From the NCBI GenBank assembly GCA_013398055.1, contig VZRS01005502.1, positions 201,923-265,922 on the forward strand: a DNA stretch of 64,000 nucleotides, in the 5' to 3' direction. Each line of letters begins with the position of its first letter. The first letter of the stretch is position 1. Source of the DNA: Ifrita kowaldi (taxonomy: Eukaryota; Chordata; Aves; Passeriformes; Cinclosomatidae). The notes beneath the pieces were generated by a model, which had not been told where the DNA came from, did no database searches, and worked only from the letters and a program-made list of their open reading frames with translations. Shown piece after piece: positions 28,185 through 40,410 of the stretch. The position numbers and the translations under genes are program-made.

Positions 28185-31100
28185 TCTCCTAGTCAGTGTC
28201 CAGGCAACTTCAAAGAATCAGAGCCAGCATTTACCCTGGGATACTCAGAGATGGGGACCTGGGTCCTCCTCCAGTGCGACTCTACAGCAGCCAGGGCAGC
28301 AGCAGCTTTGCTGGTACCTTCATAGTGCAGCTCTGCTGGTATCTTCATGGGCACCAGTCATGGGTGGTGGTGAGCAACAAGTAATTAGGGGTGGTCTGTA
28401 TTAGTGAGATTGAAAATAACTTGCTTGCAGCGACAAACAGGACTGTTGGTAGTGTCAGACTGCTGGGAGGGGCCTCTCTCCCTCCCAGCCAGGTAACACA
28501 TTAATTGGGCTGTGTGGCTGTTGCAAGTGAAGTCACAAGTATGCATGCTGAGCACAGGCTGTGAGCTTGGTGACAGTGACATATGGGAGACAATTAAATA
28601 ACTGCAGTACATCCAGGTTAGGGAGAGAACAGATCCCCTTTTGAACTGGATTTATACTGAAAGTCTGGTGCACAGGTAGGCCCACAACCCGGGGTTAGGA
28701 ATAACACACGCCGACTTCCATCTGTGTTTACAAGCTTCTTGGTCACATCTGCTTGCGGATTTCAGACCCTGCCCTGGCCTTACAGAGCCCTCTCCATTCC
28801 CTGACCAGAGCAGAGGTTTGTTCTTCAGCAAAGAGTTATTTGATCTTTTGGCTTGATATCTAAAGCCTGCATGTATAATTTCACTTTACCGCGGTCTCTA
28901 AGCTCTGCTGTCTCCGCGGGCCATGCCCAGCCAGCTTTAATTCTCCTGTTGCAGGTGGATGGAATCAGCATTCAGGAATGACACAAAGTGACAAATCCCA
29001 CTCTCCATAATGACCAGCCCACAGGCAATCAGCTCAGGTGTTAGAGTTTCACTACTATGGAAAATGCAAGCTGTTGGGGAGTGGCAGCAGGACGTGTGGG
29101 AATGCTGCAGTGATAGGCTAGAATGCTCCTGCTGGATAAGAACCAGCATGAAGGAGACCAGCCTGACCTCTTCTCCTCCTCCCAGACATCTTGTTCCGAA
29201 GAGACGGGAGACAGAGCAGCTGGGGAAGGCAGAGGCAGCAGTGGTGGAAGGAGCCCTGCACCATTTTGTAGCTTGTTCCAGCAGTCCCAGGGGCCAAGCA
29301 CTGCCTATTTTTAGTTCCCGAGGTAGCTGAAACATCATCGTGATGTTCATTAACGACAACCCTGTCGGATGGGAACTGCAAGGCAGGGGAATGGGGGGCT
29401 GGTTGGCCTGTTTTGTTTTGCTTTATTTAATTGCTGGCTGCAGTACAGAGACAGAGCATGGCAGGAGGCTCAGCTCCTCTCACCTTGGGAAAAGCAGGAG
29501 CAGCAGACCCGGGGGAGGCAGGCAGGCAAAAGTCAATCAGGCAGTATTTAAAAATCTACCTGCTGGGCCCAGGGGGAGTTGGAGCTTTTAATGTCATTCC
29601 CAGCTTGAGACACAGCCTGGAGAGTGAGAAAAGAAAGGGGTATCTTCTTTTCTTGGAGCCTTAATTGCTCGTTAAATTATCTAACAAATGTCTGAACTCC
29701 TGGATGGCCCCATGATCCTTGACAGAGGGACTTCAACCTTGGCAGGGGGAAAGGGGTATTTTTAAAAGTATTCATTTCATCTGCTTTTTCTGGGTCTGTA
29801 AAACCAAGAGTTCAGTGGTTCACTCTGCAAAATAAAACTGAGTCTGGAATATTTTTATTACCATTCAGCAGGAGCAATAAACTTGCCTTCAAGTTCTTCC
29901 CCTGTTTCAGCCTGCTGGCTCTCAGTCTGCCCTGCAGGCAGGTGTCCATGCTGTGGGAGGGCAGCCTCTCCTGTCCCCAAAAGGGACCTCCAGTGACTGC
30001 AAAAGGAGCATGTACCAAAATAATCCCCTGCCCTACATGCTCAGCCCCACTTCTGGCCCAAGCAGACTTAGAGATGACCACAGCCAGAGATGTCTGTGCC
30101 TGGGCACTCCCATTCTGCCCTGTCATTGCTGTTCATCTCTGTCTTCTGCTTAAACCCTCCTGTTTTGGGTCTTACTCACAGGGAACTGCCACAAGTCTCA
30201 GTAGTTGAAAAGGTGATGCAGCTGTTTCCCAGCACAGAAAATATGACAACCGTGCCATTCCCTCTGATGTTTTGGAGAAAGCAGCCTGCAGTTAAACCCA
30301 CAAAACTCCAGAGAAGCCCAGACCCTGCCCATGACAGCTGGAGAGCTTAAAAAGTGCTTTGCCATCACAGACAGATGGACAGATCTGTGACTTACACCTA
30401 TAACCTCCCCAGTAGTCAACATAACATAGAAAGACATCCTTCTACCTGACTGGAAGCATGGATGCTTTTCCTGCATCACCCATGCACAAATAATGGGGCC
30501 AAGGCAGACCGCCGCCATTAGCAGGTTTTATGTCATTTAGAGTCTGTGAAAAGAGCAGAACTGCAGCTCCAGCAGGGCAGGCAAACCATATGGATGATTT
30601 ATGAATATTCACTCAGCTCACAAAGCACTCCAGGGCAGAAAACAAGCTTTTGAAATTAACTGAACTCTTCAAGGTTCTTCATTTGTCTTGGCTTTGAGGT
30701 GTGAGTCACCAATACTTTTTCTCCAAAATGAGCAGAGTCTGTACAGAGGGCTGGGAGGATTCCTGGGCACTAAAATATGAAGTTAAGTGCTCTGTGAGAA
30801 AGATTTTATGTTCATAAAGCCTTCAAAGCATAGAGTCCACCCCATTAAGTTTTATGGGATACAGTACCGATACACACAGTACTGAGACTTCTTCAGCCCA
30901 TAAAGGCTGGATATTCAGGGGACTTGAGGCTCTTTCGTTGCACACTGAAATCTCCAGCAGCTTCAGTCTCCAGTGCTTTTGGTTTGGTGCCCTGCAGTTT
31001 TTCCACAATTTCAGTGTTCAACAAAGAGGCTACAGAGTTTTGATCCTGACCGTGCAGACCCTGTCATACACTTGTCATTCCCATCCATACAATAAGGTTA

Positions 31101-32336
31101 TTGTGGTGCTCTTCAATGATGGCACTTCTAATTGTACCCAGCAAAGCATGGGCAGAGCCTGCACTCCCCCCTCGAGATTTATGTTTCTGGTCTGCACTTG
31201 ATGGTTTAGATCAAACACCCTGGATGGCAAAGATTTCCACCTGCATTTGGCCTAGAATGGGTTCAGTCTAGCTTGCAAGAGGCAAGGTAGTAAAACAAGG
31301 AGGTTGTCTTCAGAAGTTTGCTGCACATACACGAGGAACATGAGCTCCTCTTTTCCAATTAATTATAGCAATAGTAATTGGATTTGTTTCAGCTCATAGA
31401 AATATGAGACATTTTCAAAGCAATGAAAGATAAACTCTGCAGATTAGCCAACATCCCAAGGGTTTCAGGAGTCTGTGGGTGGTGTGGGACATCCACTTCT
31501 TGCAAAGCAAGCAGAGGGGGTCATGAATTTGAGTGTCCTGCTTCACAAATGAGTGAAGCATCAGCCACTGCAGACTATTACTGTAGGGCTGAACTCAGCT
31601 ATTCAAAGGCTGTCTAGACGTTCCCATCCTAAATCTGAGACATCTTCCGGACCCAGGTTGTGTCAGAGCACTGTCCTCCAGGAAAAGTTGCTGCCACAGT
31701 GAATCTCATTTCTCACCAAAAAAGATTCCATCTGAAAATGGCCAGCTGGCCCTGCCCTCACTGCCATGCTCCGTAACTGTGTGAGATTCCTCTCCCTCTG
31801 AGTCACAGAGCACCACAGCCAGCCAAGGTGGTCTGCATTAACATGAATTAGCCCTCGTAGCAGGGGCTCATAGCAAAGAACAAGAATTCAGGAAAAGCAA
31901 TAAACCAGCATCTGGAAAAAATTGTTTCTGGAGTTTTTCTGCTGTTTTTTCTGATACAAGGCCCCCACTTCAGCAAGGTTCCACACTCAGTTAAAGCAGG
32001 CGTTGTTGCTAACAATTTTAAATATCCTTGTACATGTATGAATTTCTTTCTGTTCCTATGAAACTCCACACATGTGCAGTGCAGACTGCTTTGTCTGCTG
32101 AATAGAAATACTTGTTGATGTGAGGCAGATTGCACAAACAACCTTTTTCCTTGTGATTTCCTTCCTCCATCCTCCTGTTGCCCTTTCAGCTGGATCACAC
32201 AGTGTGGATGCTAAAGCCCCATCCCAAAAAAACACAGCCTCTTTACTCCTGATGGTTCGGTGAACTGTTTCTGAAATCTCTGGCTCCAGATTCTGCCTTG
32301 AGCATATATGTGACCTCTCGTTTCTTTCCTCTGCAG

Positions 32337-32497
32337 GCTGATGCCAAGATGGTCTGTGATGTCGTAAGTCGGATGGAGGACACAGAGCCCTTCTCTCCAG
32401 AGCTGCTGTCAGCTATGATGAGGCTCTGGGCAGACTCTGGGATCCAAGAATGCTTCAACCGGTCCCGGGAATACCAACTTAACGACTCAGCCCAATA
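32337..32497 (+). CDS. GNAO1: GNAO1 exon 4: G protein alpha-o, helical domain part
   Basis: This 161-bp internal exon encodes 53 codons plus two bases of the next, corresponding to residues 102-154 and the split Tyr155 of human G-alpha-o. G-alpha-o is a membrane-attached GTPase that couples neuronal receptors to G-beta-gamma release and ion channels. The translation runs from ADAKMVCDVVSRMEDTEPFS to the helical-domain motif NRSREYQLNDSAQ, which is typical of the Gi/o class; the MEDTEPFS and LLSAMMRLW segments point to GNAO1 rather than the GNAI paralogues. The exon starts after CTGCAG (phase 0) and ends before GTGAGT at 32498. Compared with my memory of human GNAO1 it has Pro122, Ala133 and Gln154 in place of Ala, Gly and Lys. 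All three lie in the helical domain, away from the nucleotide site. Confidence 0.97.
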
Positions 32498-35400
32498 GTG
32501 AGTATCCCTGTCCATAGTCTTTCATGTTAACAAGCTGCATTTTGTTCTGTGAAAGTTTTAACTGGAGTGAATGACCTCATAGCAGTGGGACTGAATGTGT
32601 CTCTGCTTAAAGTCTGGGATGTGCGTTATGTCACAGGCTGCTGCAAGGCACAAAGGAGCAGGCAGGACATTCATGTCCCCTCTTGACCAGTCTGGGGTCA
32701 GGTCTGTGACCCCAAGGCCAGGTTCCCAAACTGCTCCCAAATGGCTCAAGGTAGGTTTTTGCAAACATGGATCTAGCGAATATAAGCAGACCAACCTGTG
32801 AGCACGGCTGATGGCTTCTTTGTCTATCTGATTGAGAACAGAAGGGTGTGATCACCTGCTTTGTACAGCAGCACAGCTCTTGGGTTTGCTTTTCTGGTAG
32901 TTGTATGGTGTACTGATAGGTCAGCTGGGTTACAACCAAGGGTTGGGTTTTTTTACTTTTCCAGGGGCATCGAGTTACTCTTGTAATACAATCGGTGGCT
33001 TCTCCACCATTAAGGACCACATCCAGATGTCATTCAGTGGTGATTGTCTGAATCCATGGCTTTGGTTCACACTGTCATGAGGACAGGATATCTACCCATA
33101 AATGGCTGCTGTGGCTCTAAAGAGATGTTGAGTGTCTCCCCAGTTTCAGTTCAGACCCATTTGCAATGATAATTGATCCAATTCATTTGCTTCCACCTAG
33201 GCCAGGGGACTAAAGGTTTTCATCCCATAATTTCAATCACAGCATCTGTTGCAGTCAGGCAAATGTCCCCTGGCCCTGGACTGTGTCTTGGGCAAGAGTC
33301 AGCCAAAGGCAGTTAAGTATAAGCATAAGGAAGAAGCAGACACAGAGTGATGATTTCCCCAGCTGTACCCTTGAACCTTTTGGTAGTCAGGGAAATAGAG
33401 GCTTCCCAATGGTGTCAGGGCAATGCTACATCCATGCTTTTGGCTTTCACAGTATCCCATATCAACAAGTTCCCCAGCTGTTTCACGCACTTCTGGAGTT
33501 GTCATTGCGTGTTTGGAGCGTGGCATCTCTGCTTAGGGTGTTCCTGGATATCTCTCAAAACACGAACCCAGGCACTGGTGTGGCTGCTGGTTTTGTTCTG
33601 TGTGGTGGGCCTGGTGCTCCCAGCTGCACCAGCTGCTCCCATCCAAGCTGGCAGGGCAGCTGGGGAACGCAGCTCTTGAGGTGCTGCAGCAGAAGGCAAG
33701 TGATGACACATCACTTGGCATTGATGGAAAACTGAATGGGAAACCTGCAGATGTGTGGTTGGTGACAAAGCATCCTACCCAACCATGATCACACCTCAGA
33801 GATGATCCTGGCACTCTGCTGCCTTTTAATCAGTGCTAGGTGGATGATGCTTTAATCTATATTTCATTGCCTGTACTAGCAAAATCAGCTTTCTCTTGCC
33901 AGCAGATTTTTCTTTTTTTTTTTTTCTTTTCTTTTCCACAAAATAGGAGTATGATGGCATAAACATACCTTTAGAGATATAAATTATCTAAAATGCCAGT
34001 CCTAATTGCATTACAACCTTGTGGAAAATTCTTCAATTGTTTTAGAGCCAATTACCTTGAGGAAAGTATTTTGATTTTCTTTCCATGCAAGATAGCAGTT
34101 GAAAATAATAAGCAGAGCCCTCCCAATATGACCAGCTGCTGGGCAATTCATCAGCAAGAGCTCTGAAGCCACAAGCAGTTTCTAGACATCAGCTGAAGAG
34201 GCTCTGTGTGTAGTATTCACAGCAATTTCAATCTGGGGTTGCAGCCCAGCCAGATGAATTCTGGTGTCTCTGACAAAATCTCTTGCATCCAGATGAGAAT
34301 GGATGACCCTCCTCGCCAGGGGAGTTGCTGTCCTCCCTCTCTCCTTAGCTGCACTGTGAGTCGTGCTGTGGCTGGACACCATTTTTCTCTGGGCTGGGTT
34401 GGATGGGGAAACTGAAGGTAACAAAGTCCTTCTCATTTACAGCCCTGCTGGTGTTTAGGAGCCTCTGGTGGTTCCACCACTGGGAGCAGAGATGCTGTCA
34501 CATGGCAGGGCACCATAACACATCCTGCTGCACCTCTAGGCCCTGGTGCTATCACAGGAGATGGTGGTGCAAGTGAGAGCTCAGTTGGCACTTATTCACG
34601 CCCAGTGAAAAGAGGCATATATTTTATTTAATCCTTCAATGCTTTGGGGTTGTTTACTTTTGCATGAGTGAAAGATTTGAGACAGTTTTATTTTTTTCCC
34701 ACCCTGGGAAAAGGCTTATCTTTATTGACACTGATATTTGATTTAAAACACTAACAACTACAAAATGTGTTTTCATTAGGGCTGAGAAAAATACATTCCA
34801 GACAAGAACTGAATTCTAAGTTCCCCAAAGTCTGAAAAACAGTGATGGGCAGTGGACTAGCTCTTCATTTTAGGCTTCTCTTGGTGTTAAGCCATAGAGA
34901 CTGGCGTTTTGCTGGCAGGAGGGAAGTTTCCTGCAGGAGTTGGAGATTGTGCTCCGTGGCTGCTCAGCACATGTCACAAAACCTGAAGGCACCAAGTGAC
35001 CAGGTCATGTTGTGGCCAGCACAGGTGAAACCTTCAGGAGTGCTCCTGGCACTTCTCTTCACCCCAGAAACCACCCACAAAATGCCCTGAATGCTTTTCA
35101 GAACCTCCCCCCACTGCTTGGCTATTTCTAAGGAACCACCACCTGGGCTTCTCTGAGTCAGTGCTGCTGTTGTCCTTAATTGCTCTTCCAGTGCTTTACC
35201 TTGGGTTTTTTTAAATGGCTGGAACAACAGGCCTTCTGTTGCAGCCCCTGGGAGACCAAGTCACAGGTTAATCAACAGCCTGCAAGGGTCAGCAGCATGG
35301 CTCTTACTAGTCTGTCATCAATTTCACTGAAAGTAAGTTTAATCTTTTGTGTTAGACTAAACAAGAAGTGAGTAGTAGCTCCCTCCTACCAAAGATAGGC

Positions 35401-36870
35401 CAGAGCACTTTGCTTTCTAGCCTGATACATGCAAATGGTATGGACTTCCTGCAAAGCTTTGTTTCTTTTAGGCTCTGAAGTCAGCCTGTCCTTAGCAAGG
35501 ATTTTGTAGCTACTGCAAAGGAGCAGTAGAAAAGAGCACTTTTGCAAAGAAAAAACATGATCGAGGAAGAGGAAGGGTTCTGTAATGGACCCCCTGTGTC
35601 TTGGACTGCAAAAAGCAAAACCATAAGGAAGGCAAGACAAGGGAAGAGAGTAAGATGTAGCAGTTGGTTTCATCTTTTTCTGTTACTGCATTTTTTCATA
35701 GTTCCCTAAGGCAAATTTACGGGTGGGTTGCGTTCCACATTCCTAGTATCTTGATTATGTTTTTATTCCTACTTCGTCTCCTCTTCCTTTCTTGTCTCTA
35801 TGCCTAGGAGCTAAATCTACCTCTGATCATCAAAGAGTCTGGGCATTGCTGATGTCTTTTTCTTCTCCAGCCAGTTTCTGTCTGTGGAAGCACATCTGTG
35901 ACCCACATTTTGCTTTCAAAATCAGCAAAATAGAGGTTTCCAGCTGGTTTCCTTAATCTCCTACTTTTGTTCAGATTTTAAAATTGTCTTGTGTTTCCTA
36001 GCCTCGAGTTCCTAACTAGGCTGGTCAGTGGAGTGCAGCACATAGGGCAAGTCTGGTCTTAACCACCCAGGGATGGGGACCTGCTTTGAACAGCCTCCAA
36101 ACTTCAGGGGGTAAATGGAGCAGACAGAGCATCCACACGAGCACTGATTTTCCGTGTGCATCTCCAAACAGGAACAGGCCCTGCAAGATGTGTAGGCAGA
36201 AACAGTTTGCAAGTACACAGACACAAAAAAGCCAGAATCTATCTCAAGTTCTTCTCCTCCTGCTTCCAAGTACTTTGAAAGATCATTTGATAATGCCAGG
36301 GCTGTGAAACTACCGTGAAAATGTAAAATATTTTAGGCCTGCATCCAACCCATCCATCTTCACACATATCAGAGGTGTCAGGGCTAGGAAGCTTGTTGCC
36401 TTTGGCTCCCTCCATCAGGAGCCAAGGGAGGGAGAGATGCCTCTGAAGAGGGATATAGACCTCACTGCTCAGTGGAGAAAGAGAGATGCAATTGTGTTTG
36501 TTGCTCTACCACAGCTAACCACAGCACTGACATCTCAAGTCTGTGCCAAATACCAAGCCCAAGCTGGACAACATCTTGGTTATTCCATCTTCAAGAACTG
36601 GTCTGGCAGTGCCTTACAGAAAAACAGCACCAGACTCAGAATAAAATACTGCAGTGCCTTTCTTCTCACCCCATCTTGTGTGGGACTGTTTTCTGATCTA
36701 TTTTCCTTGCAAAAGAATTGTCTTTGCATGATGCTATCACCTTCCCTACTGATACTTACTGCATCCCACGTGCCAACACACACTTTGCATCAAAAAAGCA
36801 GTTAAGAAAGTAGAGCCAGATGTTGTTGTGATGTGGTGAATGGCTTCCAGATTGAGCCCTGACAAGGCAG

Positions 36871-37043
36871 CATTGGAACAGACTGCCCAGAGAGGCTGTA
36901 AAATCTCCATCCTTGGAAGTGCTCAACACTGAGCCACCTGAGCTAACTTTCAAACTGAATTTTACTTTGAAGTTGGTCCTGCTTTGAACAGGGGGTTGGG
37001 CCAGATGAACTCCAGAGGTTCAACCCACACTGGCACTCTTGGG
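36871..37043 (+). mobile_element. CR1 LINE 3' end fragment
   Basis: Recognised by GGAACAGACTGCCCAGAGAG, CTCCATCCTTGGAAGTGCTC, CCTGCTTTGAACAGGGGGTT and GGGCCAGATGAACTCCAGAG in that order, which is the plus-strand CR1 tail. A central part around 36925-36980 has diverged or rearranged. The terminal ATTCTRTG repeats are lost. Confidence 0.88.
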
Positions 37044-37161
37044 TTTGTTTTTTTTTCCCTTCATTCTTTCTCTGATAACACTGGTTTTAAAAAAGAGAAA
37101 GGGTCTTCGAGGTTTGCTGCAGTTTCCTGTGTCTAGTCATGCAAGACCATGCAGCTCTATG

Positions 37162-37266
37162 ATAATGTCCATGTCCCGTAAGTCCCATGGTCTAAACATT
37201 TACCTTGCTGGCTTCACCAGCAAGGCAAACATTTAGACCACGGGACTTGTGGGACTTGGGCATTAT
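37162..37266. repeat. 105-nt near-perfect inverted repeat (hairpin)
   Basis: The two 50-base arms, 37162-37211 and 37217-37266, are separated by the 5-base loop CTTCA. Comparing arm 1 with the reverse complement of arm 2 gives 42 identities in 50. Seven of the eight differences are transitions and one is a transversion, and none is an insertion or deletion. In plus-strand RNA three of the differences become G.U wobbles, four become A.C mismatches and one U.U. The arms begin ATAATG and end CATTAT. No terminal motif or target-site duplication of a known transposon was recognised. Confidence 0.92.
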
Positions 37267-37349
37267 GCACAACTGTCAGGACATGATCCATTTTAATGAG
37301 CTGCAATTGTTTCTGGCACACTCAGACTGAAGAAAGAAAAATTATAGGT

Positions 37350-37660
37350 CAAGGTTTTGCATTAATATTCCCATCAGGTGTGTAGATTCCATTTTCTCAT
37401 CACAGCTTTTGCATTAGAATATGGTTTTCTGCACACCCATCTTACTCGCGCCTGTCACTTGCGCTCCTTTGCATTTAATTGGAGGCAGTAGCAGCATAAA
37501 TGGAACCATCCAATTAATTGGGATGACTTGCATTGCGCTGTTCATTGAACAATCCACCTTTGTGTCTTGGAGCCCAATAAAGCAGAAAGGAAAAATACAT
37601 CACAAGTGTAGAGGTAGGTACATTTGTCTGAATTTATGGTTTAATTTACCCCAGTAAGTA
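37350..37660. promoter_or_regulatory. Possible enhancer-like AT-rich block with octamer and homeodomain sites
   Basis: TTTGCATT occurs three times at 37356, 37408 and 37468. TTAATTGG occurs at 37475 and the perfect palindrome CCAATTAATTGG at 37510-37521. This density of POU-like and homeodomain-like sites, without repeat signatures, is what deeply conserved intronic enhancers often look like. Conservation was not tested. Confidence 0.35.
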
Positions 37661-39879
37661 AATATGCCCACCAGCTCTGAATAATCAAGTTCCCCCTACA
37701 ACAAGCAAAACAAAACAGTCCATAAAGGCCAGAGCTGGTTGACTGGAATGACCAACCTTGCTCCATTCCCACAAATGAGATGCAAATATATTTCCAGGGA
37801 GGAGCAGCTCTGCAACATCTGCTGGTGCTGGCTCTGGAGTGGGGCTGTTTCTTGTCAGTGCAAGGTGAAGGAAGACACAGGCAATCTGAGCTTCAGCCTG
37901 TTATAGTCTAGCAGGGCTTGGGCTTGGGAGAGGTCTTAGGTTTCATTATTATCCTCATAAATTAAGGAATTGCTATTGTTATATGGCTTCACCTAGGGCT
38001 GAGTGTGAGATGGAGGAAAAGCACAATAGGAAAGACATTGTTTTTTAAATCAGCTGGATGTTTTCCAGCATCTCCCCATCAGTCTTCGTCCACCTGGAAC
38101 ACCCAATTTCACCAAAATTGGGTACAAATTCTCCAGGGGCTGCCTCTGTTGGCCCAAAGCAGAGCGATGCTCACCTTCCTATCCCACCAAACGCTGACAG
38201 CAGAGCTTCTTTGGCAGAAAACTCACAGGCAGAGGTCTGCAGGACTCTGCATAACACAGCCTCATCATAAGACATTGGAACTCATTATAGTGCCCATCCC
38301 ACTTGGGCTCTCTCAGACCCCAGGGCAGAGGGAGAGCTCCACCAGACCCACTCTCTTTTGGGCTCTGAAGAGACCCAGGAGATACAGACTGCCCTGCAGG
38401 GAGGAGCAGAGAAGCTACATAGGTAGTTCATTCCTTGAGGACAAAGGCATAGCAGTACCTGCCACCTCCCTGCCATTTTTCATTCTCTGTTGCATCGTAA
38501 CAGTGTTGTCTTTGGCCTGGGATTAGTAAAATCTTGACATCTTGACTAAATAAATTGGTGTTTAATGAGACACAATTAAATGGGCTCATCATATCAGGGC
38601 TGTCCCCATTTTGGCAAAGCTCACACCCAAAAGAGTAGGAGCTGAGGTAGTTCATACTGCCTGGAGGAGGAGACACTGCAAGAACTTGGAAACGATTTCT
38701 TCTCCTTTCACATTTTGCTTAGTGATGAGGAGCAGCCAGCACCATCTATAAACACAGCACAGGGCATCCCCCCAAGGAAACCTGCTGAACCGTAGTCCTG
38801 CACCCCGGATAATCTGTTCTCATCTCTGACTGACAGACCCAACAGGAATTTCTTCCTGCCTTGTGAAGGGCTGTGGGTGACAGATTCGGCGCAGAAAGAT
38901 TTGACTTTTTTTGGCTCAGTATTTGTGTATTTTTAGGCTGAAATGTCCTTATGAAACCAGCTGGAGCTGGCAGGCTGCCACCAAGGGTTGGGGTTGTTTT
39001 TTTTGTTCCGTTCAGTTTGTTTTTTCACTGCTGCCCCTATTGCTGGCTGCAGCCCCCCTCTCCCACCAGCTCCGCCCTTCCACAGGCAGCACTCACACCC
39101 TGCAGTGAGCCCCTCACTGTGTCTCCCACCTTTCACCCTGACCTCCTCCTCACACTGGGCATTCACAGCCAGGGAGTCCAGACTCTCCTGGGAACCTGCA
39201 GCCCCTGCTCCTCCTCCCCTGCAGAGCCAAGGAACCCAAGCTTCCCTGTCCCTTTCTGCACCCTGAGGTTTGACATACCGTGCACCCCCAGCTCCACCAT
39301 CACAGCCTGCCCTGCGAGACAAACAGCATCACTCACACAGGCTGGGGGCAGGAGATGGGGTGTCTCCTGCGAGGTGCACCAGAGAGGCTCTCGGGGCATC
39401 CTATTATTCCTAGAAGCTCCATAGGGAATTGGATAGCTCTGGCAAGGCATATGTCCCCCCGTGTGTGTGATTCCTGCTTTATGCCAGCTAGTCAGCACCC
39501 AGCTCTGTGCACCGGGGGCTCTGAGCCCTGTCCCCCAGCAACGCGTGTGACCACGTGGGGACCATCCGGCTGCTCTCAGCCTCCTGATTCTGCAGTGTGT
39601 CTGCAGGAAAATCTGTCAGGAGACCACCATGCTGAGGCTCTTCACACGGCTGGCGTCAGGTCTGGCACCATCTGTGATGCTGAGAGGTGAGCGTGGCGGT
39701 GGCGTGTGGTTTCCCGATGTATTTGCTATCCGTTTGAAATCCTTAAATGGCAAAGAATGGCAGGAACGCAGGAATTTCTTTGTAGCCAGGCTCCAGGATG
39801 GAGCAAGCTGTCTTCCACACAGATCTGCAGGCACCAGTGGTGGTGGTATCAGGGGGAAAGGCTGCACAGCTGCCTGTGG

Positions 39880-39900
39880 CCCCCCCCCCCCCCCCCCCCN
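39880..39900. repeat. C20 homopolymer ending in an undetermined base
   Basis: Twenty consecutive C (39880-39899) are followed by a single N at 39900, the only ambiguous base I noticed. The true length and possibly some sequence here are not resolved, so frames crossing this point are not meaningful. Confidence 0.98.
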
Positions 39901-40354
39901 ACACATCCCAGTTTGGAAGAAAAAGTTCAAAAAGGACTTTGCTGCAGTCCAGGGAGCATGTAGAAGCACATTGGGAGCTCTGGAGCAGAGCTGCCTGCAC
40001 CAGCCATGGGGTGAACAGCCCAGGAGGAGCCACTCCAGGCCAGGACAAGCCCTGCCAAGCAGGACAGATCAGCTCTGTGTGCTCAGGATGCAGTTATCTT
40101 CCTTCCCCCTCCTTCACAGCTTCCGATTCCTCCACGGATCGTCCCATTCCCCATCCTGCCCCTGCTCAGGGCACACCCTGTGCCAGAGTGGTGCAATTCA
40201 TCAAGCCCCATGGTGCAGGAGAGCTCCAAAAGGTTTCAGGTGGCTGCTAGAGGTGTGCAGCTGCTGCCACTCATTCCCCCCACCCCCTCTTGGGGACCAG
40301 TGAGTGCACACACATACACCCGTCCCACTAGAAGAATGCAGCATTCTCATGCTC

Positions 40355-40410
40355 AGGTTAGGAGTTCTATCCAAAATCCATCTTTAGGTTAGGAGTTAAA
40401 TCCAAAACCA
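40355..40410. repeat. Short direct repeat, period 31 bp
   Basis: AGGTTAGGAGTTCTATCC at 40355 is repeated as AGGTTAGGAGTTAAATCC at 40386. The match continues through the following CAAAA-rich bases, about 25 bases per copy, which indicates a small tandem duplication. Confidence 0.85.

Larger units (their letters stand above)
1..32336 (+). other. GNAO1: GNAO1 intron 3, 3' part
   Basis: This is non-coding sequence upstream of exon 4, ending in a pyrimidine-rich stretch and the CAG acceptor at 32334-32336. Recognised contents are two minus-strand CR1 fragments (5185-5322, 23135-23405), a 3 x 19 bp tandem repeat (24156-24212), A-runs near 3883 and 28163, a C-run at 24598, a pure pyrimidine tract at 22526 and an ATGCAT pair at 14162. 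No open frame here has a recognisable domain, and the longest (198 codons on the minus strand, 26681-27274) has no family resemblance. The exon 3/intron 3 boundary is outside the window, so the full intron length is unknown. The remaining sequence shows nothing I can name. Confidence 0.9.

Noticed and set aside
38005..38526. 173-aa open frame in intron 4
   Set aside because: No domain, no splice or promoter context, and competing frames on both strands.
39629..40303. 224-aa open frame on the plus strand, the longest in the window
   Set aside because: It runs through the C20 run and the N at 39900, is GC-rich, and translates to a proline-rich low-complexity stretch with no family resemblance.
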